A stretch of DNA of 64,000 bases from Sipunculus nudus (Eukaryota > Annelida > Sipuncula > Golfingiida > Sipunculidae), in the NCBI GenBank assembly GCA_026874595.1, contig CM049313.1, forward strand, positions 78,670,659 through 78,734,658. Direction: 5' to 3'. Positions within the stretch are counted from its first letter, which is position 1. The number at the start of each line of letters is the position of its first letter. Shown in pieces: positions 10,601 through 23,900 of this stretch. The notes below the pieces were generated by a model. That model had not been told where the DNA came from, searched no databases, and saw only the letters and a program-made list of their open reading frames with translations. Position numbers and translations under genes: made by a program.

Positions 10601-13600
10601 AGCCATTTTGTCAAGGCAGTGTTAGCGCAAGGCACACTGGGACGAAATAGGTGGCTGTTCTGTTTACCACCCACCGCATACAGCCGTTCAAAATATTCTT
10701 AGCAGAATACCGGGGCGTGTCAGCACTCAAACTTGATTTTAGAAACGATCGTCTGCCATTGTGTGACTCTTTACGCAAATGGGTTTAAAGTAGGCTTTTA
10801 TTTCAATTTTGCTTGACCATGCCCAACGAAGTGGGCCGCTGTGTGTTACAGCAGGGTTGTTGTAAACGTATTATTTGATGACAATTACCAAGCTTTTATA
10901 ACAAGTTGTATATCACACGAAAGCTAATCAGCAATATTTAATTTATGAATAACAAATAATCGTAAATAATACATTTACACATGGTGAGACTGCTGCTAAG
11001 AACAGCCTTCGAAAGTTGCAATATTATCGCCCACTCACCGGCCCAAAAACAATGTCTGTCAGGAAGATATTCAGGAAACCCTTCTAGTATAAACCGCACA
11101 GTGCTTTCAGGAAAACAACCTGATTTCAAGATTTTGAATTTCTTGATTAAACCGCGGTTTTAAGTGGAGATTTTACGGTAGTTGTTAGCCTCGATATTCA
11201 CTATTTCACATGTTGGTCATGAGAGTAGACATGTGTTGGTATTCCGTCTTCTCAGTCCCAAGCCAAGCCTTGGTGAGTACCTTGCATGGTGTTTCCTTTC
11301 ATTAATTTAGGTCCTTCATTTGTAATAATATAAGAAGCATGTCTTCGTCCAAGCATGGGCTCAATTGTTCAACCTGTCACAAACTTAGCTGCGTGGGATC
11401 CCCAGGCTCAATCCCCTTACTGTCTAGCCAACTCGGGCGAATGTGGGGGAGTCTCCCTGTGCATTTTGCCTCTTATTTATTAAGAAACTTTGGAAAAAGT
11501 ATGAAAGCTATTACAAATGTTCCTCTAAATTACCTTCTACAGAGGCCGACTGGCCTTCTTTCCGCACCTAATTCCTCTTCTAAAACCAAGAATTTAAGAC
11601 TGGAGGACAGCTCCGTAGCTCCTTCTGCAAAAGTTTCTTCATTTCAAAGTTCCGGTTCCCCAACTATCACTCCGGTATCAGAAGTGTTAAAACCACCTTG
11701 AGAGATGTCCACACTGTCACCTCCAATAGTCACGTCCCAGTCCATTCCTCTTAATTCGCCTCCATCAGTAGCATAGGATGAGAGTCCTTCGGATCAGCAG
11801 TTAGTATAACTCTGATCAGACAGACGGTCTGCTCCATCTGGTCAGAGCTCATGTCATCGGCACTGGCTCCTGCTGTTCTGTTCAGCCCAGTGGCCAGCAG
11901 ATTCAGTCAGGAGGGTCCGGGGGACATTCATCAGACAGAGCCACAAGGTAAAAGAAGAGCTTCTAAACTGATGATGCCTGCAACAATCTGAAATAAAACT
12001 TATAAACAAATAAAATTTATTTCACATGGATTGTACAACTAGTTGTAATTACTATAATACAAGGCACTCTCTGTGGCTCAGATGGTGGCATTTTGAAGGA
12101 GTGTGTGGAATCAGAAGACAAGGAGTAAACCACTACAACCCACTCTCATAGCAACACTAGTTATAGATCCTTGGTCACCAGAGAGAGCAGAGCCTTTTAC
12201 CACCCATTACATATGTAAAATATTAATGAAACCATGATAAAAAAAACACCTAATGAGTACTTTGAGAGGTTTTGAACCCAAAAAATTGGATTTCTCAGCA
12301 AAAGAAAACCTCCATAAAAATAGTGTACTTGCAGTGCTTTGGAGGGCCATTATAACTGTTATTGACATTTTTAGCTCAGCTGACTGTAAGTCATCTGAGC
12401 TTTAGCTATCACCCTTTGTCCGTCGTCCGTCTGTCTGTCCGTCCGTCGTCTGTCTGTCTGTCCATCTGTCTGTCCGTCTGTCCTTTAACCTGGCACAAAT
12501 CGTAACCGCTGGACCTGGAAACTTGTAACTTGACATTCTGAGAGGTCCATAAAAAAAATCTCCTTGGAAACCAGAAATGAGGTCTCTGCTACCCATATCC
12601 TTCGAGCTATGGGGCCCCAAAATACCCCACAGAATAGTAAAAAATTTCATACAAAAACTTCAATATCTCATTTACTACATCACTGATGGTCATGATTTTT
12701 GGCATACATATTAATCATGAGATGTTCCATCAGTTCCTGCAGACTGGTGGCACCACCTGTATTTTTCGATTTTTTACGAATTTTTTTCTCTATTTTTGAG
12801 ACCTTTAAAAATGTGAACATCTGTTAACAAGGCACAAAACGTAAAGACTGGACCTAGAATATTCATTCTTTACACAGTGAGAGACCTATGAAAAGTCTAC
12901 ATGGAAACCAGAAATAAGGTCTCTGTTACCCATATCCTTCGAGCTATGGAGCCCCAAAGTACCCCCCAGAATAGTCAAAAAGTTCATACAAAAACTTCAA
13001 TATCTCATTAACTACATCACTGATGGTCATGATTTTTGGCATACATATTGATCATGAGATATTTCATCAGTTTCTGCAGACTGGTGGCGCCACCTATATT
13101 TTTCAATTTTTTACGAATTGTTTTATCTATTTTTGAGACCTTTAAAAATGTGAACATCTGTTAACAAGGCACAAAACGTAAAGACTGGACCTAGAATATT
13201 CATTCTTTACACAGTGAGAGACCTATGAAAAGTCTACATGGAAACCAGAAATTAGGTCTCTGTTACCCGTATCCTTCGAGCTATGGAGCCCCAAAGTACC
13301 CCCCAGAATAGTCAAAAAGTTCATACAAAAACTTCAATATCTCATTAACTACATCACTGATGGTCATGATTTTTGGCATACATATTGATCATGAGATGTT
13401 TCATCAGTTTCTGCAGACTGGTGGCGCCACCTGTATTTTTCAATTCTTTACGAATTGTTTTCTCTATTTTTGAGACCTTTTAAGATGTGGTTATCTGTCA
13501 ACAGGGTACAAATAGTAACAACTGGACCTAGAATCTTCATTCTTGTCATGCAAGGAGGCCCATGAAAAGTGTCTGTGGAAACCTGAAATTAGGTCTCTGT

Positions 13601-16600
13601 TTCCCATATCCTTCAAGCTATAGGACTCCTAAGTATCCCTCAGAATAATGGAAAATATGATACAAAAGCTGAAATATCTGAACAACTAATGCAGAGATCA
13701 CCATGATTCTTTGCATGTATATTGACCATTATGTGTTTTTATTAGTTTCTGCAGACTGGTGGAGCCTTCTTTTTTGTTTTTAAGTTTACTCATTTTTTCT
13801 CTATTTATGCAATATATATAAATGCAGTCACAATCTTGGCCTGTTGGTTAATCTGTTTGATGCTTCAGTTGAATGGGTATATACTACCATTCAGATGATA
13901 AAATTTCCTTTTGCGAATCTCTTCCCAGTCAGCTGAGCGTCATGACCCATGGGTCACTTGTTTAAACAGCCGCCATCTTGGATTTTGGCCAAGATTATTT
14001 ATTTTCAGCTAGGCGCCATATCTGAAATTCACCATTAAGCTCTAAAGAATACTTGCCAACTTTCATGCTTCGGACATTTTTTGCACAATTCTTCCAAATA
14101 TGGGAGCTTTACTGCTGGACTACAAGTATTTGTACACGAATTGAATCTTCTAAGCAGAGACTGAATTGTTGCCAGCATGGCCACTGATTAGGTCCAGGTT
14201 TCAGATTTTTCCTAGGTATTTTTAAGCATGTTTTTCTTCTTATTACTTCTTTCCTTTATCACAGTCACTCATATAGTGTAATGTATTTATGAACAAATTG
14301 AAATATCTAAAAAAAGTGATATGTCTTTGAACACAGGAGCCGTTTTGATTATGTTAACCTGGTTAGACAGCTTGGCACAAACACATGGGACTCGGACAGA
14401 CAAGAGGATATGGAATGGCAAGACACAGGTGGAAAACCTGGCAGACATTACAAAAACCAGGTATTGTTGATTTCTTTTACAACCCTAGACATAAGACTTT
14501 GTACAACTCTATTAAATCAAAATTAAATTTTAGAGAATCAAACCCATTAGAAGACAATCATGACAGTTCATGGGCATTCAACTAACTTCACGCACCATGA
14601 GTTTTTGAATGAAGGATTTGAAAGATGAACTTTTTTAATTAGTTTTTATCAAACCTGTGAGCTTATGTGATGGTGTGGCGTCGTCCGTCGTTTGTACGTT
14701 AACCCATACTATCATAAAAACAGCAAGAGTTAGCATCACAAATTTCATGCAAAAAATTAGTCATCTAAAAATTCTATCGTGTTTTGCTTTTTTTTTTGGC
14801 TAACTGCATTTTCTTATATTTTATAGGGAAAAAAGCTAAAAAAGCTTTAGAAATCTTCTTCTCTGAAATTGTTCAGCCAAATTGTCCAGTATTTCACAGC
14901 AATTATTCCTGGAACAATCTCTCTCAAGATTGTTCGAATGGTTTAAGTTTGGTGATTTTTGGCCGAGTTACAGGAAGTTGAACTTTAGTCATCTGTCCAA
15001 AAAAGCATACTAAAATTACAATCTCAGAACCGGCTGGAGCTATCATCACCAAATTTTATGCCAATGTCAGTCACGAGTCATATCTGAAATTGAGATATTG
15101 GTGGCGCCACCTGCATCGGCCATTTTTGTACAGGGGTCATCAAACAGCTGTACATTGATTATAAATAATTGGTATCCATACTCTACTTAATTCAAGATTT
15201 TGGCATCAGTGAGATATATCTGTATTATAGTTTTGCATTCAATATGCATCTGTAGTAAATTTTAGCAAACCTGTGAGCTAATGCAATGGTGTGGCGGCGT
15301 CTGTCATCCCTCCTCTGTACGTTAACCCACACTATCATGAAAACAACTGGAGCTAGCATCATGAAATTTAATGCAAAAAATTAGTCAACTGAAAAACTGG
15401 GTTTTCTTAGATTTTATAGAGAAAATCTAAAAAACCCTTAAAAATCTTCTCCTCCGAAATGGTCAAGCCAAACTGTTCAGTATTTCACAGAAACAATCTT
15501 TTATACCATATCTCTCAAGTTTGTTCGAATGGTTCAAGTTCAGTGAATTTATGCCAAGTTACAGGAAGTTGAACTTAGTCATCTATCCAAAAAAGCATAC
15601 TAAAATGACAATCTTAGAAACGGCCGGAGCTATTATCACCAAATTTTATGCCAGCGTTGGTCATATGATTCGTATATGAAATTCAGGTATTGGTGGTGCC
15701 ACCTGCATTGACCTTTCTTTTATGAGGGTCATTGGTCATCTGAACATTAACCCATAATTTCTCAGGAATAGCAGGAGCTACCATCCCCAAATTTTATGCA
15801 ATAATCTGTCACGTATCAAATGTTATGGGATTCAGCTTAATTTTTTGCTATCTGCATTTACTGAAAAAGCTGAAAAACCTTTTAAAGTCTTCTCCTTGTA
15901 AACTGTCCAGCCAAATTGTTCAATATTTGACAGAAATGATCCCAGAGGCAAGCCCTCTCAAGTTGGTTCAAATGGTTTGCATTTGATGAATTTTAGCAGA
16001 GTTACACAAATTTGAACTTCGTCATTTGGCCAAGTAAGCATACTGACATAGTAATCTCAGAAACGACAGAAGCTAGCATTACCAAGTATTGTGCAAATGT
16101 TGGTCACATGACTCATGTTTGAAGTTGAAGATTTTGTGGTGCCACCTACATTGACCTGTTTTTTTATGGGCAAAAACATAATAATTTTAGCCTCTTTCGG
16201 CTTAAAATGTTTATGATGAAACTGTCAAGTTGAATCATTCAATTTTCAAAAGAATTATCCTAGGACATGTTTCTTTCAATCATATCAGAATAGATTAAGT
16301 TTGTTGATTTTTGGTTGAGTCGAGAAAAGCTTAAGGTGGTCTTTTGGCTTTATTATGTCTATTTCAGACTGAGGACTGCAATAGTGTTCTTCTATAAAAT
16401 TATTGTTTCAATTATAACTTCTGTAACATTGCACAAAAATTATTCTTAGGAGGCCTTTGTTCAAGTTTACTTGAATGAGTTTTGGCAAAATTATATGACC
16501 TTTAACAATGGAAGGACTATATCTTTTATTATTCTAGATATTTTGATAAAAAGTTTATGAACATATCAGCTTGAAAAAAAAAGATTTTAGCCAAAGTCTT

Positions 16601-17928
16601 TCAGTATGTGTAAACAGATTTACCAACAGGCCAAGATTGAGTCTTTATCTTTAAATAGGTTGAGAAACTGCCAACTGTTTCAGATTTTGCAACAGATCAA
16701 GAGTTCATTCAGTGAAGCCAGATATAGGTTAAGAGTTCAATCAGTGCAGCCAAGCACAAGGCATGTGATCCCCTCATGGGTGACATGTGAACACCTCATG
16801 GGCCCCATGTGATCACCCCATAAGTAGCATGTGATCACCTCATGAGTATCATGTGATCACCTCATGTGTGTCATGCCCCTCAGGGCTGCATGTGGAGCCA
16901 GTCTGTGAGCTAATGCAATGGTGTGGCTACTATTTCAGATTTGGCAACAGGCCAAAGGTCAGTCTGGATCCATTTATAGCTTTGGCAGACTGCCAACTGT
17001 ATCAGACTAGGTCAAGAGTTCACTCAGTGCAGTTGCTGCATTCTATTTATAGCGTCGGCAGACTGCCCACTGTATCAGATTTGGCACCAAAGTTCAGCCT
17101 GGATCTATTTATAGCTTTGGCAGACTGCCAACTGTGTCAGATTATTTAACAGGTCAAGAGTTCACTCAGTGCAGCCAGGTACAGGTCAAAAGTTCACTCA
17201 GTCTAGCCAGGTACAGGTCATGAGTTCACTCAGTGCAGTAGCCTGAGCCAGCAATTTGTCACAGTTCCCTCGGGGCAACTGCCTTTCTCACCTAAGCCCG
17301 GTTAGCCCAGTGCATCAGACTCAAGGTAAATTTGATGTATTGGCCTGATATTTTGACCTGACTATGTGTCTTTGATGGCTTTCTCATTCACAAGACAAGT
17401 GTCCCCACCTACAAAGACTTGCACAGTGTATGTGCCTGCTTATTTCTACAGAGGAATTTGATATATCAGCCTGAAATTAGGCATATATATACATATTGAA
17501 TAGCTGTGTTGTATACAAGACTGGTGGTGCCACTTACTATAATTTTTGCACAGTGTGTGTCCCTGCTTATTTTCAGGAGGGGTTAGATATATCAGTCTGA
17601 AATTGGGCATATGTATATATCTCTGATAGCTTTGTTGTATACAAGACTGGTGGCACCAGCTACAATCATTTTGTGTTGTGTGCACCAATGCCAGAATTTC
17701 AGCTGTGATGTTTGTGTAATTGTTTCTTATTCAAAATGTTTAGTACTTGCATTGTTCATATATATATCTGAAGTAATGGTCCAGCATTGAAGCATTATAC
17801 CTGGTGTATTTCCCAATGCACAGGTATGCATTAGGCCTGTAGGCCTTGTTTTCATTTGAATCATAAAAATGAAAAATAAATAATTATATAAAACTGTTGT
17901 TCAGCCTCAGTAAAAAAGAACAAGATAA

Positions 17929-17980
<52 letters not shown>

Positions 17981-20900
17981 AATTGTAAATTTTAGTATAA
18001 CTATTTGTCCATAGGTACCTATGTACATGCCAAAAATTATGTCAATATTGTGTAATATGTAGACGTGGAGGGCATCAAAATAATGTACCTTGTCAAGACT
18101 GAAGAGATATACACCATAACATATTCATTAATCCCCTCATCAGCATAGTTGATCATAACATCAAATCTGTCAAATTGAAAGCTTGCAGACTACCATACAC
18201 TATAGATCCTTCTACAAATAGCCTTATCATCATTCTACTGCTGCTTATTACTGCTGTCATTGCATTCATATTTACTCAAATATATAATGACTTTGGCACA
18301 GTGTATGCCCCTGCTTATTTCTACAGAGGAATTTGATTAGCAGCCTGAAATTGGGCATATTTATTCATATTGAATAGCTTTTTCATATACAAGACTGGCG
18401 GTGCCACCTACAATAATTTTAGCACAGTGTGTGTCCCTGCTTATTTCTCAGGAGGGGTTTGATATATCACATTATCAGTCTGAAATTGGGTATATGTGTA
18501 TATCTCTGATATAACTTCGTTGAATACAAGACTGGTGGTGCCAGCTACAATCATTTTTGTGTTGTGTGCACCCATGAAAGAAATTTCAGCAGTGATGTTT
18601 GTGTAATTGTTTCTTTTTCAAAATGTTTAGTACAAGTTTGCATTGTTCATATACATGAAATCAAAGTAATGGTCCAGCATTGAAGCATTATACTTGGTGT
18701 ATTTCCATAGGGCACAGGTATGCATTAGGCCTGTAGGCCTTGTTAATTGATTGTTCCATTGAGTCTTGTTTTAAAACAAAATACTGCAGGTACACCACTT
18801 TAGTTGATTATTTATTTGTCTGCTTAGTTGATGCTGTCAGAATGGATGGTGGAAGTTCCTGAAGATCTACAGACCAACTGGTTGATGGTGGCTTGTCCTG
18901 TTGGCAGAAGGAACCTAGTGGTTGCTTCACAGGTAAGTTATCAGTGGTTGCAGTGTAACATCAGTTACTGGATTATTTCATCATCTTTTCAGCATCTGAA
19001 TCATGTAATTGTTATTTGTGCCACTCAAGTATGTCTAAATCTTTTTAGCTCAGCTGACTATAAGTCATCTGAGCTATAGTCGTGGTCCTTTGTCCGTCGT
19101 CCGTCCGGCTGTCCATCCGTTAACAAGGCACGTTTTTAAACCATTGGACCTAGGGATCCAAAACTTTGCATACCATTAGATGTCCCCAAAATCTCCTACC
19201 ATACAAAAAATTGGGTCATTAGGACTTTCTTCCAATGAGATATTAAGGAAAAACCTCCGTTTTCCATAAAAAAGCCATTGTTACACTTCAAGGCTGCCTA
19301 ATATCAAAACCACTAATCTGTTTTTTATCATATTCTTCCATACATTTTCTATGAACATACTAAAAATTAGGTCAGTATTGGGTATTATTTTGAAGTTATG
19401 GGCCCAAATATAATGCAATTTTTAAAAAATCAGGAAATATATTTATTCACCTAACATTAGAATTGCTGAAGCTGAAGACTTTTTTTTCAGGAATATAACT
19501 TTATTTAATATAGATTCAATTGTTTACCCAAAATTAGATCTGAATTTTGCTAATTTGTCAAGTTATTAGCATAAATAAAAAATCAATACCTTAAATTTTG
19601 TCCAACTTTGGTAATGGCACATTTTTTTGGTGTAAGCACTGTTGATTTAATTTTCACAACATATATACATAAGGATTTCATCTTTTAAAATCTGAAATTT
19701 CAAAGGAATTGATTGAAAAGAGTAGTTTTTATTCAAGTTTCCATACACCATGTCAAGTGTTGTTTACATCTAGCCCACCTGGTAGTACAGCCTTCACTTG
19801 CATTATGTAAATGACCCCAGACAGCTTGCCTTGGCTCAGCTTGGCCACTACTATCAGGCTTCCCCTCTGCCCAGCACTCCTCCCCCCCCCCCCCAGATGG
19901 TGCATTAAGTAGATGAATGTTATTATTTTCTGTATTTTATTTTATTCTTGGCTATGCTACATTTTAGATTTTGTATTGTACCATCAGGGTTACAATAATT
20001 AAAGTGCACATTGAATTGTGTCCACAAAGTGGTGTATTGGTAAGAAAGTGCGGATGTTCATCAGATAAGTAATTCCTTACTTCAGAAGAGTAAAAACTTC
20101 ACCAGGTGTGAAATTGACTATTAATTCCAGTAATAAATTATAGCTGAGATAGTAATTAGCGCAATGATATTGTTTGTCCCTCATTCAACCAACAGTGTGT
20201 ATACTTTATTTTAAAAGATGTTTTTATTTTATCAAATTTACTAAATCTTTTATTTCATTTCATTGAATAAAATTAAGCATGTACTGAAAACTCCAATGTG
20301 CAAAACTCTTTAATAGTGATTCAAGGAATAATCTTGTAGATGCCATGTTGTGGCATTATTTTCTTTTAAATTCAGTTTAAACATTTGTGATTTAAAAATA
20401 ATAAAATATATGTGTATGCATAATATGACCCAATATGAGCTACACTCTGGATATATAATGATTGCAACTTAGAATTCTAATATTTGTATCCGCCAAAACG
20501 AAGTTTTGCGGATACTATGTTTTTGACCGGGTTCCGCCGCCGCCGCCGCCGCCGCCGCGTTCGTTTCCGGAGAACTCCTCTGAGACTACTGGACAGATTT
20601 TTCCGAAACTTACACAAATTATCGGGTCACATGTGAACTGGTGCCTAACCAAGTGACCTTGACCTCTGACCTTTCGTCTCTGCCCAGCGTCCGTTTGTGC
20701 GTCTGTTTACACACATAAACCCATATATCTCGGGAACCGTTTGACCGATCCGGAAAATTTTTTTACACAAATGTAGCCCTGGGATAGCTTTATAACATAC
20801 ACAACAAAAGGTGGCGCCACCTGCAACCATGTTTGCACAGTGTCCATCTGTTCATCTGCCTGGGGTTAAAATCACTCATATCTCTGCAGTGGTTTGACTA

Positions 20901-23900
20901 ATTCACCTAAAATTTGGCATGCATATACATCCTAGATAGCTTTCTCAATTTTATGACAGGTGGCGCCACCTACATTCACGTTAACGCTCCACACATAAAC
21001 CCATATATCTCGGGAACCGTTTGACCGATCTGGAAAAAAATTTTACACAAATGTAGCCCTGGGATAGCTTTATAACATACACAACAAAAGGTGGCGCCAC
21101 CTGCAACCATGTTTGCACAGTGTCCATTTGTTCATCTGCCTGGGGTTAAAATCACTCATATCTCTGCAGTGGTTTGACTAATTCACCTAAAAATCGGCAT
21201 GCATATACATCCTAGATAGCTTTCTTGATTTTATGACAGGTGGCGCCACCTACATTCACGTTAACGCTCCACACATAAACCCATATATCTCGGGAACCGT
21301 TTGACCGATCCAGAAAAAAATTTTACACAAATGTAGCCCTGGGATAGCTTTATAACATACACAACAAAAGATGGCGCCACCTGCAACCATGTTTGCACAG
21401 TGTCCATTTGTTCATCTGCCTGGGGTTAAAATCACTCATATCTCTGCAATGGTTTGACTAATTCACCTAAAATTCGGCATGCGTATACATCCTAGATAGC
21501 TTCCTTGATTTTATGACAGGTGGCGCCACCTACATTCATGTTAACGCTGCAGACATCCAAGCTCATATCTCGGGAACCGTTTGACCGATCCGGAAAAAAA
21601 TTTTACACAAATGTAGCCCTGGGATAGCTTTATAACATACACAACAAAAGGTGGCGCCACCTGCAACCATGTTTGCACAGCTTCCATCTGTTTGTCTGCT
21701 GTGGGATAAAATCACTCATATCTCTGCAGTGGTTTGACTTTTCCACTTGAAATTTTGCATGTGTATATATCTTGGATAGTTTCTCGTTCAAATAACAGGT
21801 GGCGCCACCTACAATCATGTTTATGTGGCAGAGATCCAATACTAATATTTTACATATGTAACTCTATATCCCCTTGCCACTCAATCCATGCCTCACTTCA
21901 CCCGTCCTTCTCTGATTTTGGCGGATACACGTAGTCGCTTGTCGACTACCCGTATTCTAGTTTAACTTATATTTTCAGGTTTTTTTATTACAAACTTATA
22001 AAACTTGTAAATAAAAAAAATGAATCAGATAAAAACTATTAATGGATAGTGGATATGCTAAAAAAATAGGCTTATATAAAAACTTAAATGCATTATTCTC
22101 TTGAAAGTGAAATAAAGGTATTAGTCCATTCTGTCCACTTGCCAAATTTTTCATATGCATCACAGTATCTCAATACTATTACTGTTTTTTTTCATGATGG
22201 CAGTCTTGTCATAGTATTAGTTTGCAATCATATATTTAGAACTTTACTATAACCAAGTTGGAGGGCCCCTTTTCTCTTAGCTTCTCATATGCTTATATAA
22301 ATGAAAAATTTTACAATAGCATATTTTGCATTTGCAAAAATTTCAAACTTCAGCTGAGGGCCGTGACCCATGGGTCCCTTGTTTACACCTACAAAAGGAC
22401 ATTGAGGGTCCTCGTAAAAAATATTCATACAAATTCAACTGATGTGAATTTCTTATTTTCCCTGACTGTTGTTATATTGCAGGGAAGCACTAGGGCCTAC
22501 TCCAAGAGTGGTTACAAAGTTTTAGACTTTCACTCTGTACTCCCAGGAGGAAACAAGCAGGGTGGTAACTGGAAAAAAGGTGATTTTTTTTTTGTGATGT
22601 TACACCATACACCAATGTCTGTAGCTCACTGAAAAGTTTATGATGTAACACCTTACACACTTGTCTGTAGCTCACTTAACATTTTAAGTAAGTTGTTAGT
22701 TTAAGTGTCAGGGTGCACTGAGAACACTTGACAGCTATGCCGCCCATGAGTGTCAACTGCACCATTGTTAAGGTGGTACCTGACTACATTTGTATGGCCT
22801 GCGTATCCAGGATTCTGTAGGGAAGAACACAGGAGCTTGAGCTAAACACAGCCTTGATCACTTAACTGATCAGCCTGATCATGACATTGTCAGCAGGAGG
22901 TTAATTAAAGCTAAGGAAGCAATCACATTCAGACCAGTATTCCTCACTTGGGTCACTTGGGTTGTTTTGAAAGTAATTAATGTGTCATGTGTCTTTCCCC
23001 GGTAAAAGAATTCCCATGGCCCTTACAGTCCCAAATGCTTGCGCATATAGCTTCATTGACCAACTGACAATGGTATCAAAAGATACCAACAAGAGGAGTG
23101 GTCATGCATGTTGCTATTGGCATATTATAAGTTCTCTTGGGTTACAAGCCATGTTAAAGGTATATATGAAGTATTTTAAAATAGAAAGCAATCAATAAGA
23201 ACAAACTTAATGTTATCCTATTGAATATCCCATTGAAAGTGCAACCAACACTGTTCATTGACTTAAATTCCTTTGTTATCACTCAGTACTCAACATACTG
23301 GCTGTCTTAAGGCCTTCCAAGTAATGTTCAGTGCAGCAGAAAATAGTTGTGTATAAATAAAAGTCTTGAGTCTTTATATCATTATTTTTAGTTCACTCTG
23401 TGAACTTATGCCATGGCGCAGCGTCCGCCGTCCACTGTCCACTGTCCACCGTCCACCGTCTGTTACTAAATATCTCAACAGTCACAGCAGCTACCTTCAT
23501 GAAACTTTGGAGAATTAATAATCATGGGATGGACATGCAAAAATAAGCTTTTGGTGGCGCCACCTATGTTGACCTACTTTCTGCGGGACGAAATGGTCTT
23601 TTCCACTTCTTCCAAGATAAGTCATAAAGTATTAATATTTTGGCCTTCATATCATAGTCAACAGTTCCTTAGAAGAAGGGGAATAATTTGTGTGTAAATT
23701 CAGTCAGGTCATTTTCAAGATGGCGTCTCTATGGAACTTCAAATCGTGTCCATCCCAAAATATGACAACTTGATGTGTTTCCATACAGGATGTATTGTCT
23801 GTTACTAAATATCTGAGGAACTGCTGCAGCCTTCAGTTTCAAATTTCACAGGAATATTGATCATGTGACTGCTCAATGATTTTTACCTCCAGGTGGCGCC

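Larger units (their letters stand above)
14645..18743 (+). mobile_element. family E elements, apparently nested, filling intron 2
   Basis: Two 5' ends are present (ATCAAACCTGTGAGCTTATG at about 14649; TTTAGCAAACCTGTGAGC at 15261), and two 3' ends (17848 and 18743). Each 3' end reads CACAGGTATGCATTAGGCCT-GTAGGCCT-TG followed by TT. The cleaner copy at 25403-27259 shows that these are the two ends of one family. The interior holds tandem ~300-bp modules with GGTGGCGCCACC or close variants (15100-15111 exact). Which 5' end pairs with which 3' end is not certain; one element inserted in another is the simplest reading. Confidence 0.55.

Noticed and set aside
12064-12130. TGGCTCAGATGGT, similar to a tRNA A box, suggesting a tRNA-derived SINE
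   Set aside because: No acceptable B box, 3' tail or second copy was found nearby.
22258-22632. A 124-residue open frame
   Set aside because: Its first half is the tail of a repeat element. Only 22483-22579 is coding, as shown by the splice sites and snurportin similarity.
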